DNA from: Micromonospora antibiotica
GTDB lineage: Bacteria > Actinomycetota > Actinomycetes > Mycobacteriales > Micromonosporaceae
Direction: 5' to 3'
DNA: 64,000 bases
Assembly (NCBI RefSeq): GCF_017599305.1
Contig: NZ_JAGFWR010000002.1
Location: forward strand, 496,001-560,000
Both the position numbers and the translations under genes were made by a program. Shown here piece after piece: positions 19,553-26,908 of the stretch. Each line of letters opens with the position of its first letter. Position 1 is the stretch's first letter. The notes under the pieces are model-generated. The model searched no databases and was not told where the DNA came from. It saw only the letters and a program-made list of their open reading frames with translations.

Positions 19553-20119
19553 ATGGCCGACCTCGTCGATACCGCTCGGGAAGTTGCGCGACACTTGTTG
19601 GAGACGCCGTTACCTCGTCGGTGGAGTCACGTCCAGGCGGTGGCCGCCAAGGCGGACCGGATCAGCGCGGCGGTCCCGGCCGAAGATCGCGCGGTGCTCG
19701 TGGCGTCGGCGTGGCTGCATGATGTGGGCTACAGCCCTGACCTGGTCGATACCGGCTTTCACTCCCTCGACGGTGGGCGCTGGTTGCGGCGTGAGCGGTT
19801 CAACGAGCGCATTGCCGCCCTGGTAGCTCATCACTCCTGCGCCTGGCTGGAAGCGGAGGAACGTGGGCTCGGTGAGGTCCTGGCCGCCGAGTTCCCTCGG
19901 GAGGAAACCGCAGTGACCGACGGGCTTTGCTTCTCGGACATGACGACCGGGCCGGACGGCCAGGACTTCGAGGTGTTGGAGCGGCTGGCGGAAATCCGGT
20001 CACGGTATGGGCCGGAGCACCTGGTGACGCGGTTCATCGGTCGGGCGGAACCGGAGATGGTTGCCGCTGTGCGGCGGACTCAGGAGCGGCTCGCCGGCGG
20101 TGTTCGTCAGCCGATGTAG
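19553..20119 (+). CDS. HD domain phosphohydrolase
   Basis: 188 residues, ATG start. The HD signature is complete: H in RRWSHVQAVA, the HD pair in ASAWLHDVGYSP, H in a later VAHHSCAW and an Asp in VTDGLCFSD. These coordinate metal in nucleotide or phosphoester hydrolases. Genes of this kind are frequent passengers in actinobacterial AICEs next to Nudix genes; substrate unknown. Its 3' end overlaps the convergent Nudix gene by 13 bases. Confidence 0.85.
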   Translation: MADLVDTAREVARHLLETPLPRRWSHVQAVAAKADRISAAVPAEDRAVLVASAWLHDVGYSPDLVDTGFHSLDGGRWLRRERFNERIAALVAHHSCAWLEAEERGLGEVLAAEFPREETAVTDGLCFSDMTTGPDGQDFEVLERLAEIRSRYGPEHLVTRFIGRAEPEMVAAVRRTQERLAGGVRQPM

Positions 20120-20577
20120 GGCTCGGGGCGTTCCTCGTAGCCGTGGGTGATGCGGAGCAGGGTCGACGGGTGGATGTCGAGCGCGGCCAGCTCGTCGCGG
20201 GCAACCCACCGGACTTCGTGTGACTCGTCGCTCGGGGTCGGGGTGCCGCTGACCGGTACGGCGCGGAAGCAGAGCGAGAACTGCTGCCGTACCTCGCCGT
20301 CTGAGTACTCGATGACGTGACCGGGGTCGGAGTAGACACCGACCATCCCGGTCACCTCAGCCCTGATGCCGGTCTCCTCGCGGGTCTCCCGGACTGCCGT
20401 CTCGGCGACCGATTCACCGATCTCCTGACCACCGCCGGGCAGGGACCACAGACCGTTGTCGGTGCGCCGGATGAGCAGCACCCGGGCCTGCTCGTCTAGG
20501 ACGAAGACGGAGACGGCGACGACGATGCTGTTGGCCTTCGGCGCGTTCGGGTCGTGGTAGTGCTCGGTTCTCGCCAT
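20107..20577 (-). CDS. Nudix hydrolase, Pif-like AICE accessory
   Basis: 156 residues from the ATG at 20577. The Nudix box is intact: GGGQEIGESVAETAVRETREETG contains G-x5-E-x7-REUxEE (given here as GGGQEIGESVAE and ETREETG). pSAM2 encodes Pif, a Nudix-motif protein that blocks redundant transfer between donor cells; the same role is inferred here from position and family. It follows the HTH regulator gene on the same strand with a 4-bp gap, so the two are probably co-transcribed. A fragment of a second copy lies outside attL. Confidence 0.85.
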   Translation of the reverse strand: MARTEHYHDPNAPKANSIVVAVSVFVLDEQARVLLIRRTDNGLWSLPGGGQEIGESVAETAVRETREETGIRAEVTGMVGVYSDPGHVIEYSDGEVRQQFSLCFRAVPVSGTPTPSDESHEVRWVARDELAALDIHPSTLLRITHGYEERPEPYIG

Positions 20578-20581
20578 GTCT

Positions 20582-21340
20582 CTAGGCTGCCACCTCGTCG
20601 CCGGGCCGGCGCTTCGAGACGCCCAAGATCCGGTCGAAGCTGTCTGAGTAGGTGCGGAACAGGTCGCCGCCGTTGAGCTTGCGTAGGTGCATGACGGGCG
20701 CGTGGGGCGCCGGGAAACCGAGGACGTGCATGTTGACCAACATCTCGTCATCGAAGCGGTAGATCGAGTTGTAGAGGGTCGTGTCGTGGTAGAGCACGTT
20801 CACCCCGGGCGCATCGTCAAGCCGCTTGTAGTACCCCTGGACCTGGCGGATCTTCGCGGCCATCACGCCGGGCGCACCTTCCTCGACGCTCCTTCGCTCG
20901 ATCGCGGCACTGGTCGGATCACCTAGCAGGATGTTCACCGTTACGCCGTCAAGGCCCTTTTGACGCAGGACGTCGACAAGCATCGGGTCCTGCTCCACGA
21001 GGAATAGGCCGGCGTAAGCCAGTACGTCGATGCGCTGCTCGGCCCGTTCGATCAGTCGTCGCCACAGGTCGTTCGGCACCGAGGAACGCCGGGAGTAGAG
21101 CTGGACCAATTCGCTCTGCCCGATCTTCGATGCCCGTTCCGGGGTCACCGCCTCCGGCCACAGGTACGGGACGTCTTCACGCACCATCGCCGCGATGGCG
21201 TGCCGATGGCGCGGATACGGCGTCCGATTCTGGGTGATCCAGCGTTCTACAGTCTTCGCGTCGACCCCGATCCTCTCGGCTACGGCGACGGGAGTCAGGC
21301 CGTTGCGCAGGATGGCATCGCGTAGCCGGTCGTTCGGCAT
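20582..21340 (-). CDS. HTH regulator with DUF5919/PLD-like C-terminal domain
   Basis: 252 residues from the ATG at 21340, with GAGG upstream. Residues about 5-60 are an XRE-like helix-turn-helix (LRNGLTPVAVAERIGVDAKTVERW). The rest (WRRLIERAEQRIDVLAYAG, then VNILLGDPTSAA and a final VMHLRKLNGGDLF) resembles the PLD-like DUF5919 domain. Such proteins sit at the divergent control region of AICEs. It probably regulates the rightward Pra/spread/tra operon as well as its own leftward transcript with the Nudix gene. Confidence 0.8.
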   Translation of the reverse strand: MPNDRLRDAILRNGLTPVAVAERIGVDAKTVERWITQNRTPYPRHRHAIAAMVREDVPYLWPEAVTPERASKIGQSELVQLYSRRSSVPNDLWRRLIERAEQRIDVLAYAGLFLVEQDPMLVDVLRQKGLDGVTVNILLGDPTSAAIERRSVEEGAPGVMAAKIRQVQGYYKRLDDAPGVNVLYHDTTLYNSIYRFDDEMLVNMHVLGFPAPHAPVMHLRKLNGGDLFRTYSDSFDRILGVSKRRPGDEVAA

Positions 21341-21519
21341 CGGACACTCCTCAAGGGACGACTTTAGGACGACTACAAGGTAGCCCAGACGTCCCATAGT
21401 CGTCCAGCCCATCGGATGGGTTGTCCCCCGCTTTCCGGGAGTCTTTACCGCAGAGGCCAAGAGCAGAAAGTCCACCGGGGACAAGCTCACTACCTGGCCC
21501 GAGACACAGGAGGTTTGTT

Positions 21520-21840
21520 GTGAAGCTGTACGTGGACACCCAGAGCAAGCAGGTTCAGGTGACGAGGGACCCGGAGCCGAAGAACGACCAGAACGGCAAC
21601 CAGCGGTCGGAGAAGAACACTGGCCGGCTCATGTGGTCCACCCAGGTCTTCGTGCTCGACGAGACCGGTGGCGAGATCATCACCATCACCACGGCGGGAG
21701 AGAAGCCGGGCGTGACGGTGGGACAGCTCGTCGCTGTCGAGCAGTTGGAGGCCATTCCGTGGGCGACCAACGGGCGTAACGGCGTCGCGTTCCGTGCCAT
21801 CTCGCTGAAGCCGAAGGCTGGTGCCTCGGCGGCCAAGTGA
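21520..21840 (+). CDS. Pra/SCO3933-type AICE regulatory protein
   Basis: 106 residues from the GTG at 21520, with AGGAGG (21509-21513 region) before it. The family features are a charged variable stretch followed by WSTQVFVLDETGGEIITITT and VAVEQLEAIPWATNGRNGVAF near the C-terminus. In pSAM2-like elements the related activator (Pra) turns on replication, excision and integration genes. It is the first gene of the rightward operon, divergent from the HTH regulator. Confidence 0.75.
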   Translation: MKLYVDTQSKQVQVTRDPEPKNDQNGNQRSEKNTGRLMWSTQVFVLDETGGEIITITTAGEKPGVTVGQLVAVEQLEAIPWATNGRNGVAFRAISLKPKAGASAAK

Positions 21841-21926
21841 GGTTCCTCGCTCACCGTGCTGTGTGAGCCTCTGGTGTCTTCGCACGAAGCGGCCTGACGG
21901 TCCGCTGATCTGATCCGCCCAAGGTT

Positions 21927-21957
21927 CCGGGAGCGTTTCTGGCTCCTACTCTCCCGG
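21927..21957 (+). terminator. Hairpin after the Pra-like gene, loop with CTCCT
   Basis: 7-bp arms CCGGGAG/CTCCCGG about 90 bases past the stop. The loop includes CTGGCTCCTAC, the same text found in the loops of the two leader hairpins downstream. It may end or attenuate the short transcript. Confidence 0.5.
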
Positions 21958-21990
21958 CCCTCGGCAACCTGCGGTTGCCCTCTCGATATG

Positions 21991-22029
21991 GCGCGGGGTC
22001 GGTACTGGCTCCTACACCTGCCGACCCCG
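21991..22029 (+). promoter_or_regulatory. Leader hairpin, copy 1 of a 39-bp repeat
   Basis: CGGGGTCGG and CCGACCCCG form a 9-bp stem around a loop with GGCTCCTAC. The 39-bp block recurs with one mismatch at 22539-22577. Each lies about 45 bases before a start codon. The loop's CTCCT is complementary to Shine-Dalgarno AGGAG, so translational control is possible. Confidence 0.55.
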
Positions 22030-22074
22030 CCTGCCATCCAACCCGTCTGCCCATTGTTGTTGGGAGTGGTTGTC

Positions 22075-22503
22075 ATGCTCGTTTCCGCCATCGTGTTCGC
22101 CGTTGTCGCGGCGACCTTCTACGCCGGCCACCAGGTGGCCGACCACGTCTTCGGTCAGTCCGACAAGCAGGCCGCCCACAAGGCCGCTCCCGGCTGGGAC
22201 GGCTGGCGTCACCTGCTGGGCCACATCGTGGCCTATCACCTCGTGGTGGTGGTCATGTTGACCGTCGCCATCGTCGCGCTCGACCTGCCCGTCACCGTTG
22301 TCGGGCTCACTGCCGGTGTCGGCTTCTCCGCCGTCTCCCACGCCATCCTCGACCGGCGTTGGCCGGTGCGGTGGCTGCTCATCCACACCGGAAGCGCGGA
22401 CTTCGCCGACCGCCAAGCCCCGATCTGCGGCATGTACCTGGCGGATCAGTCCCTGCACGCGGCCTGCCTGTGGGTGTCCGCACTGCTCATCGCCTGCATC
22501 TGA
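22075..22503 (+). CDS. DUF3307-like membrane protein, spread operon
   Basis: 142 residues, ATG at 22075 after GGGAG. Four hydrophobic stretches; polar signature residues GHQVADHVFGQSDKQAAHK near the N-terminus and DQSLHAACLWV near the end match DUF3307-like membrane proteins. In AICEs such genes lie with spread (spd) functions that move the element within the mycelium. Preceded by leader hairpin copy 1. Confidence 0.65.
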   Translation: MLVSAIVFAVVAATFYAGHQVADHVFGQSDKQAAHKAAPGWDGWRHLLGHIVAYHLVVVVMLTVAIVALDLPVTVVGLTAGVGFSAVSHAILDRRWPVRWLLIHTGSADFADRQAPICGMYLADQSLHAACLWVSALLIACI

Positions 22504-22538
22504 GCCCATCGGCTGCTGCGGCGGCCTGAGTATTTCGA

Positions 22539-22577
22539 GCGCGGGGCCGGTACTGGCTCCTACACCTGCCGACCCCG
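22539..22577 (+). promoter_or_regulatory. Leader hairpin, copy 2 of the 39-bp repeat
   Basis: Same as 21991-22029 except for one T to C change, which turns one stem pair into a mismatch or wobble. It precedes the gene at 22621. Two near-identical leaders in one operon imply shared regulation of the two membrane genes. Confidence 0.55.
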
Positions 22578-22620
22578 TGCTCTCCAACCCATCCAGCCCA
22601 ATCGCTTGGGAGGACGTGTC

Positions 22621-23550
22621 ATGTCCAAGTCTAGCCCTCGCCGCTCGTTCGGGCGGAAGTCAATCGGAACCGTGACGGTCATCGAGGCCAAGGTGCACCG
22701 GTCGTCGGCCCGGAACGCTCGCATGGCGTTCATCCTCACTGCGGTCATCATCGGCGTACTCGCTGCCGTGGTGGCCGCTGCCTACGTACACCCGATCATC
22801 GCGCTGTTCATCGGCGCGGCCGTCAGCGTCCCGTGTGGCGCGCTGGCCTGGCTCCTGGTCCGCATCTGGCCGGTACTGCGGCTGCTGTGGTGGTGGACCC
22901 CCGAAATCGTCCTGGCCGTGCTGCTGCTCACCGGCTGGGTGCAGCTCGCCACTCACACCTCGACCCTGGTCACCCTGGCCGTCGTCGCCGTCGTCCTCGG
23001 CGTTCCGGCCGCTGTTCCTGCTCTGCGCCGTCAGGTCGTCGCCTGGGTGTGGTGCCTGATCGTGCGCCACCGGCTGCGGGTGTGCTTCGCGCAGTTCATC
23101 ATCGCCAACCAGTCGGGTTCCCTCCCGCTGATCCTGTGGGCCACGCCGACCCCGGTCGGCGAACGGGTCTGGGTCTACCTGCGGCCCGGCCTGTCCCTGG
23201 CGGACCTGGAAGGCCGCCTCGACAAGATCGCCGTGACCTGTCACGCCTCGTCCGTCCTGGTCGAACGGGCCTCGGACGGTAACGCCGCGTACCTGCGGTT
23301 CGACATCAAGCGCCGTGAGGTGCTGACCGCGACCGTCACCTCTCCCCTGGCCGACGTCATCGACCCTGACGCCCCGGCCACCGACCGGCCGACGCCGGTC
23401 ATCCCCACCGCCCTGGACCTGCCCGACGTCCAGGCCCCCACCATCACCCTGCCCGTCCAGCCCAAGAAGCAGACCGCCACGTCGGCCAACGGCAGCAAGC
23501 CGGCCCCCGCGCCGTCGTCGGATGCCGACGACCTCTCCGACTGGCTCTGA
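22621..23550 (+). CDS. Membrane component paired with TraB-type ATPase
   Basis: 309 residues, ATG at 22621 after GGGAGG. It has four or five transmembrane helices between residues about 35 and 150 (FILTAVIIGVLAAVVAAAYV, LRLLWWWTPEIVLAVLLLTG and others), a soluble part of about 100 residues with LPLILWATPTPVGERVWVYL, and a Pro/Thr-rich disordered tail. In classical TraB the membrane part and the ATPase are one chain. Here this gene directly precedes a soluble FtsK ATPase, so the pair probably makes a two-part DNA translocase. Confidence 0.7.
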   Translation: MSKSSPRRSFGRKSIGTVTVIEAKVHRSSARNARMAFILTAVIIGVLAAVVAAAYVHPIIALFIGAAVSVPCGALAWLLVRIWPVLRLLWWWTPEIVLAVLLLTGWVQLATHTSTLVTLAVVAVVLGVPAAVPALRRQVVAWVWCLIVRHRLRVCFAQFIIANQSGSLPLILWATPTPVGERVWVYLRPGLSLADLEGRLDKIAVTCHASSVLVERASDGNAAYLRFDIKRREVLTATVTSPLADVIDPDAPATDRPTPVIPTALDLPDVQAPTITLPVQPKKQTATSANGSKPAPAPSSDADDLSDWL

Positions 23551-23573
23551 CCCCACCCCAACCCGACCCGGAC

Positions 23574-23611
23574 GCGGGGAGCCCTACGGGCTCCTTCGTG
23601 TGGCTTCCCGC
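23574..23611 (+). promoter_or_regulatory. Leader hairpin before the FtsK/TraB gene
   Basis: Arms GCGGGGAGCC and GGCTTCCCGC pair at 9 of 10 positions; the loop has GGGCTCCTT. It is not a copy of the 39-bp repeats but shares the stem-loop plus CTCCT design and sits about 25 bases before the start. Confidence 0.45.
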
Positions 23612-23638
23612 GCCCACCAACGCCCAAGGAGGGCACCC

Positions 23639-24505
23639 ATGGCTACGGCATCCGCCCCGACCGCCGGCATTCCGGTGGGGCCTGGCCTGTCGATGTTCGA
23701 CCCGATCTTCATCGGCATCGACGAGTTCGGCCAGCACGTCTACATCACCCTGGCCTACCGCAACCTCCTCGCCGGAGGCGAACCCGGTGGAGGCAAGTCC
23801 GGCCTCCTCAACACCATCGCCGCCCACGCGGCGCTCTCCGTCGACTCCCGCCTTGTCCTGCTGGACGGCAAGCTCGTCGAGCTGGGGCAGTGGGAGGACT
23901 GCGCCGACGCGTTCATCGGCCCCGACATCACCGCCGCCCTCGACGTCCTGCGACGCCTGCAAACGGTGATGAACAACCGCTACGCCTGGCTACGCGCCCA
24001 CGGACGTCGCAAGGTCACCGCCCTCGACGGACTCTCCGTCATCACCGTCCTCGTCGACGAAATCGCCTTTTACTCCGCCACCATCGGCAGCAAGCAGGAG
24101 CAGGAAGAGTTCGTCGCCCTGCTCCGCGACCTGGTCGCCCGGGGACGTGCCGCCGGTATCCCCGTCATCGCCGCGACTCAGCGGCCGTCCTTCGACATCA
24201 TCCCCACCAGCCTGCGGGACCTGTTCGGCTACCGCGCCGCGTTCCGCTGCACCACCCCCAACAGCTCGAACATCGTCCTCGGTCACGGCTGGGCCGAGCA
24301 GGGCTACACCGCCACCGATATCGCCCCCACCAACCAGGGCGCGGCCTACCTCATCGCCGAAGGCGGCACCCCTCGCCGCATCAAGGTGGCCTACCTCGAT
24401 GACGCCCAGATCGCCGGCATCGCCGACTACGCCACCTGGACCCGTCGCCCCACCCGCCTATCCGCACCCACCGGAACCCGAGTCGACTGGGAGACCGCCG
24501 CATGA
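23639..24505 (+). CDS. FtsK/SpoIIIE-type conjugative translocase ATPase (TraB-like)
   Basis: 288 residues from the ATG at 23639 with AAGGAGGG upstream. Walker A is GGEPGGGKSG (residues about 43-52), Walker B VITVLVDEIAFYS, and the sensor region PVIAATQRPSFDIIPTSLRD is typical for FtsK motors. TraB proteins pump double-stranded element DNA between hyphae. There is no N-terminal membrane region, which is supplied by the preceding gene, and no clear C-terminal winged helix for the clt/TRS repeats; both are departures from pSAM2 TraSA. Confidence 0.88.
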   Translation: MATASAPTAGIPVGPGLSMFDPIFIGIDEFGQHVYITLAYRNLLAGGEPGGGKSGLLNTIAAHAALSVDSRLVLLDGKLVELGQWEDCADAFIGPDITAALDVLRRLQTVMNNRYAWLRAHGRRKVTALDGLSVITVLVDEIAFYSATIGSKQEQEEFVALLRDLVARGRAAGIPVIAATQRPSFDIIPTSLRDLFGYRAAFRCTTPNSSNIVLGHGWAEQGYTATDIAPTNQGAAYLIAEGGTPRRIKVAYLDDAQIAGIADYATWTRRPTRLSAPTGTRVDWETAA

Positions 24506-24711
24506 GCCTGCTCCAGCGCATCCACGCACGTCGCGCCCCGCGACCGACCACCCGCTACGTCAACCGCTTCGTCGTCGGCACGCCCGCCGAACTCGCCACG
24601 CTCCTGAAGCTGGCCGCCGATCACGGGATTCTCGCCTTCGCCTCCGCGCCCGTGCCGCTGGCCGACGACCCCACCCGATTCCGCCGCTACCTGCGGCTAC
24701 GCACCCGCTGA
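24502..24711 (+). CDS. Small basic AICE protein
   Basis: 69 residues, starts within the previous stop (ATGA). Arg-rich N-terminus, then a compact alpha/beta pattern (FVVGTPAELATLLKLAADHG). Unknown function; coupling to the FtsK gene suggests a role in transfer. Confidence 0.6.
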   Translation: MSLLQRIHARRAPRPTTRYVNRFVVGTPAELATLLKLAADHGILAFASAPVPLADDPTRFRRYLRLRTR

Positions 24712-24797
24712 ACGGCCGACGGAACCGGCTCAAGCCCTGGAAAGCAGACCGGTTCCGCCGACCTCCCACCAAGCCCTTCTGAAAGGACGTGGCTGCC

Positions 24798-25238
24798 GTG
24801 AAGGCTACCCAGAACCCGCCCACCACCGGAATGGTCACCACTGCTGACCTGCTCCGGATGGCTGCCCTCTACCTGCGCCGGCACGGCTGGCACCAGGGCA
24901 CCTACTACGCCTCCACCACCGACATCCTCACCCCGCCGGCCTGCGCCGCCGGGGCCATCCGCATCGCCTGCGCCGGTCGCCGGATCGAGCAGTTCGTCCA
25001 ACTCGACAGCGATGCCCTCACCGACTATGTCACCGCCCTCGACGTGTTCGTCGACCACCTCGACGCCACCGCGCCCATGTTCTTCATCGACGAGGACGGC
25101 TACCTCCTCGACGAACACACCTCCCCCTACTCCTGGAACGACGACCCGGCCCGCACCGCCGAGCAGGTCGTCACCGCCCTTGAGGCCGCCGCCGACGAGT
25201 GGGACCGCCTCCACACCGCCGGGGGTGAGAACCGGTGA
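24798..25238 (+). CDS. DUF6197-type hypothetical AICE protein
   Basis: 146 residues. The GTG at 24798 is preferred to one at 24789 because the GAAAGGA sequence would be too close to the latter. It begins with a helical region (TADLLRMAALYLRRHGWHQG), contains PPACAAGAIRIACAG and ends with SWNDDPARTAEQVVTALEAA, the pattern of the DUF6197 family, found widely on actinobacterial mobile elements and near nucleotide-modifying enzymes. Role unknown. Confidence 0.7.
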   Translation: MKATQNPPTTGMVTTADLLRMAALYLRRHGWHQGTYYASTTDILTPPACAAGAIRIACAGRRIEQFVQLDSDALTDYVTALDVFVDHLDATAPMFFIDEDGYLLDEHTSPYSWNDDPARTAEQVVTALEAAADEWDRLHTAGGENR

Positions 25239-25534
25239 GCACCGTCAAGGCGTCCTTGACGCCATCCGTCCCCCGGCAGAAGCGTCGCGAGGTCGTCGAG
25301 AACGACCAGTTCGCCGCCTTCACCCGGCGCATCATCCGCGCCCACGGCCGCCGCGTCGCCACCGGCGACGTCGAAGCGCTCCGCGACCTCGTCGCGCTGT
25401 CCGCCGATCTCGACCGGGCCATCGGTGACGCCGTCGTCGGCCTGCGGGCTTTCGGCTACTCCTGGGCCGAGATCGGCTCCCGGCTCGGCATCTCCCGCCA
25501 GGCCGCCCAACAGCGTTGGGCAGACCGCTCATGA
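25235..25534 (+). CDS. Small HTH protein (sigma region 4-like)
   Basis: 99 residues, GTG within the GTGA overlap. The C-terminal half carries a helix-turn-helix (FGYSWAEIGSRLGISRQAAQQRW) similar to sigma factor region 4; given here as SWAEIGSRLGISRQAAQ. It probably binds DNA. Located between coupled genes of the replication block. Confidence 0.75.
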   Translation: MSTVKASLTPSVPRQKRREVVENDQFAAFTRRIIRAHGRRVATGDVEALRDLVALSADLDRAIGDAVVGLRAFGYSWAEIGSRLGISRQAAQQRWADRS

Positions 25535-25875
25535 CCGTCTTCTACGACCCGACCGGCAGCCGCTACGGCATGCCCACCTATCCGTACCGGATGGCCCCCG
25601 ACGGCCTTGCTACCCGGCGGCAACTGCGCGCCGCCGGCCTCCGGCCCGCCGGACAGGAACCCGTCTGTCAGATCCTCTGGCGTCGCGGTAAGCGCGTTGC
25701 CTACCTCTACCGCCTCGACCTCGCCAAGCCGAAGCGGACCGCCACCCCCGCCCAACGGGAGGCCGTCACCAAGGCGCTCCGCGCCCGCCGCACCTGTCAG
25801 GTGTGCGGCCTGGTGCAGCCCTACTACATCCCTCGCCGCTACGGCTGCTGCCTCGACTGCCACGGAGGCCACTGA
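25531..25875 (+). CDS. RRQRL-motif zinc-binding AICE protein
   Basis: 114 residues, ATGA overlap with the gene before. It contains TRRQLRAAGLRPAGQ, the RRQ(R)L-type motif, and a C-terminal zinc ribbon CQVC-x13-CCLDC. The family is confined to actinobacterial mobile elements and sits next to Rep genes. Exact role unknown. Confidence 0.75.
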   Translation: MTVFYDPTGSRYGMPTYPYRMAPDGLATRRQLRAAGLRPAGQEPVCQILWRRGKRVAYLYRLDLAKPKRTATPAQREAVTKALRARRTCQVCGLVQPYYIPRRYGCCLDCHGGH

Positions 25876-26642
25876 TGTCCGCGAAGACCCCCGCTGCCGG
25901 CACCCGTGTGGAGGGTGTCGTCCTGGTCCTCATCCTCGTCGCCGTCGCCGGCTTCGCCGGGGCTGCCTCGTTTACCCACGTCAAGGACTGGACCCTCGCC
26001 AACTCCCCCACCGGCACCGGGCAATGGTTCGGCTGGGCCAACGCCGTCATCTCCGAACTCGTCCCCATCGCCTGCCTCCTCACCATCCGCCGACGCCGCC
26101 GGCTCGGCGCTTCCATCGGCTACCCGCTGTTCCTGCTCATCGCCGCCGCTGGCCTCTCCCTCGCCGCACAACTCGCGGTCGCCAAACCTGGCCTCTCCGG
26201 GTGGCTCCTGTCCGCCGTACCCGCCCTGGCCTTCATGGCCCTGGTGAAACTCGTCCTCGCCCCCGCCCCGGCCGCCACCGACAACACATCGCCGGTCGCT
26301 GAGCCGGCCGAGCCGATTCACGTCCAGGTGACCGAGCAGGTCACCGCCGAGCCGGTAACGCCGGCCGCCATCACCACCGACCCGGCACCCATCACGGTCA
26401 CCCGGCCCACCAAGCTGGAGCCCGTCACCGCTGCGCCTGTCGCGCTGGAACCCGCCACCGTGCCGGCACCGGAGCCGGTCGACGTCCCTACCCACCTGCT
26501 GCCCATGGCCCGCTTCGCCGCCGTGCAACACGAGCAGAACACCGGAGCACCCATCACCCCGGACGAGCTGGCCGACCGGCTCGACGTCACCCCGGCCGTC
26601 GCCGGGCAACTCCTCACCACCCTGACCGGTGGTGCCCGATGA
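25875..26642 (+). CDS. DUF2637 (SpdB-like) membrane protein with disordered tail
   Basis: 255 residues, TGATG overlap. Four transmembrane helices in residues about 12-130 (GVVLVLILVAVAGFAGAASF first). A conserved-looking GWANAVISELVPIACLL segment marks DUF2637. The remainder is rich in Thr/Pro/Val and ends in a small wHTH-like region (TPDELADRLDVTPAVAGQLL). Spd-type proteins aid intramycelial spread. Confidence 0.75.
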   Translation: MSAKTPAAGTRVEGVVLVLILVAVAGFAGAASFTHVKDWTLANSPTGTGQWFGWANAVISELVPIACLLTIRRRRRLGASIGYPLFLLIAAAGLSLAAQLAVAKPGLSGWLLSAVPALAFMALVKLVLAPAPAATDNTSPVAEPAEPIHVQVTEQVTAEPVTPAAITTDPAPITVTRPTKLEPVTAAPVALEPATVPAPEPVDVPTHLLPMARFAAVQHEQNTGAPITPDELADRLDVTPAVAGQLLTTLTGGAR

Positions 26643-26908
26643 CCATCGTCATCGTCGACATCGAACACGTCACCCACACCTGCCCCGTCTACCCCGACGG
26701 GCACCCGTACGACATCCGACGCACCGTCGTCGACGTCATCCCCGGCGGACCCTGCCGGGCACCGGTCACCGTCCGCTGCGGTGAACAGACCACCCTCATC
26801 CCCTGCCACCGGCACGAACCGACCAAGCGCCAATGCAGCGCCTGCCGGGTCATCGTCACCGAACGCACCATCACCACCCGCACCCCCAACGACGGGAGCG
26901 CGGCCTGA
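26639..26908 (+). CDS. Small Cys/His hypothetical AICE protein
   Basis: 89 residues, ATGA overlap at its start and TGATG overlap with Rep. Cys and His residues (HTCPVYPDGH, CHRHEPTKRQCSAC) suggest metal binding. Probably made with Rep; function unknown. Confidence 0.65.
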   Translation: MTIVIVDIEHVTHTCPVYPDGHPYDIRRTVVDVIPGGPCRAPVTVRCGEQTTLIPCHRHEPTKRQCSACRVIVTERTITTRTPNDGSAA

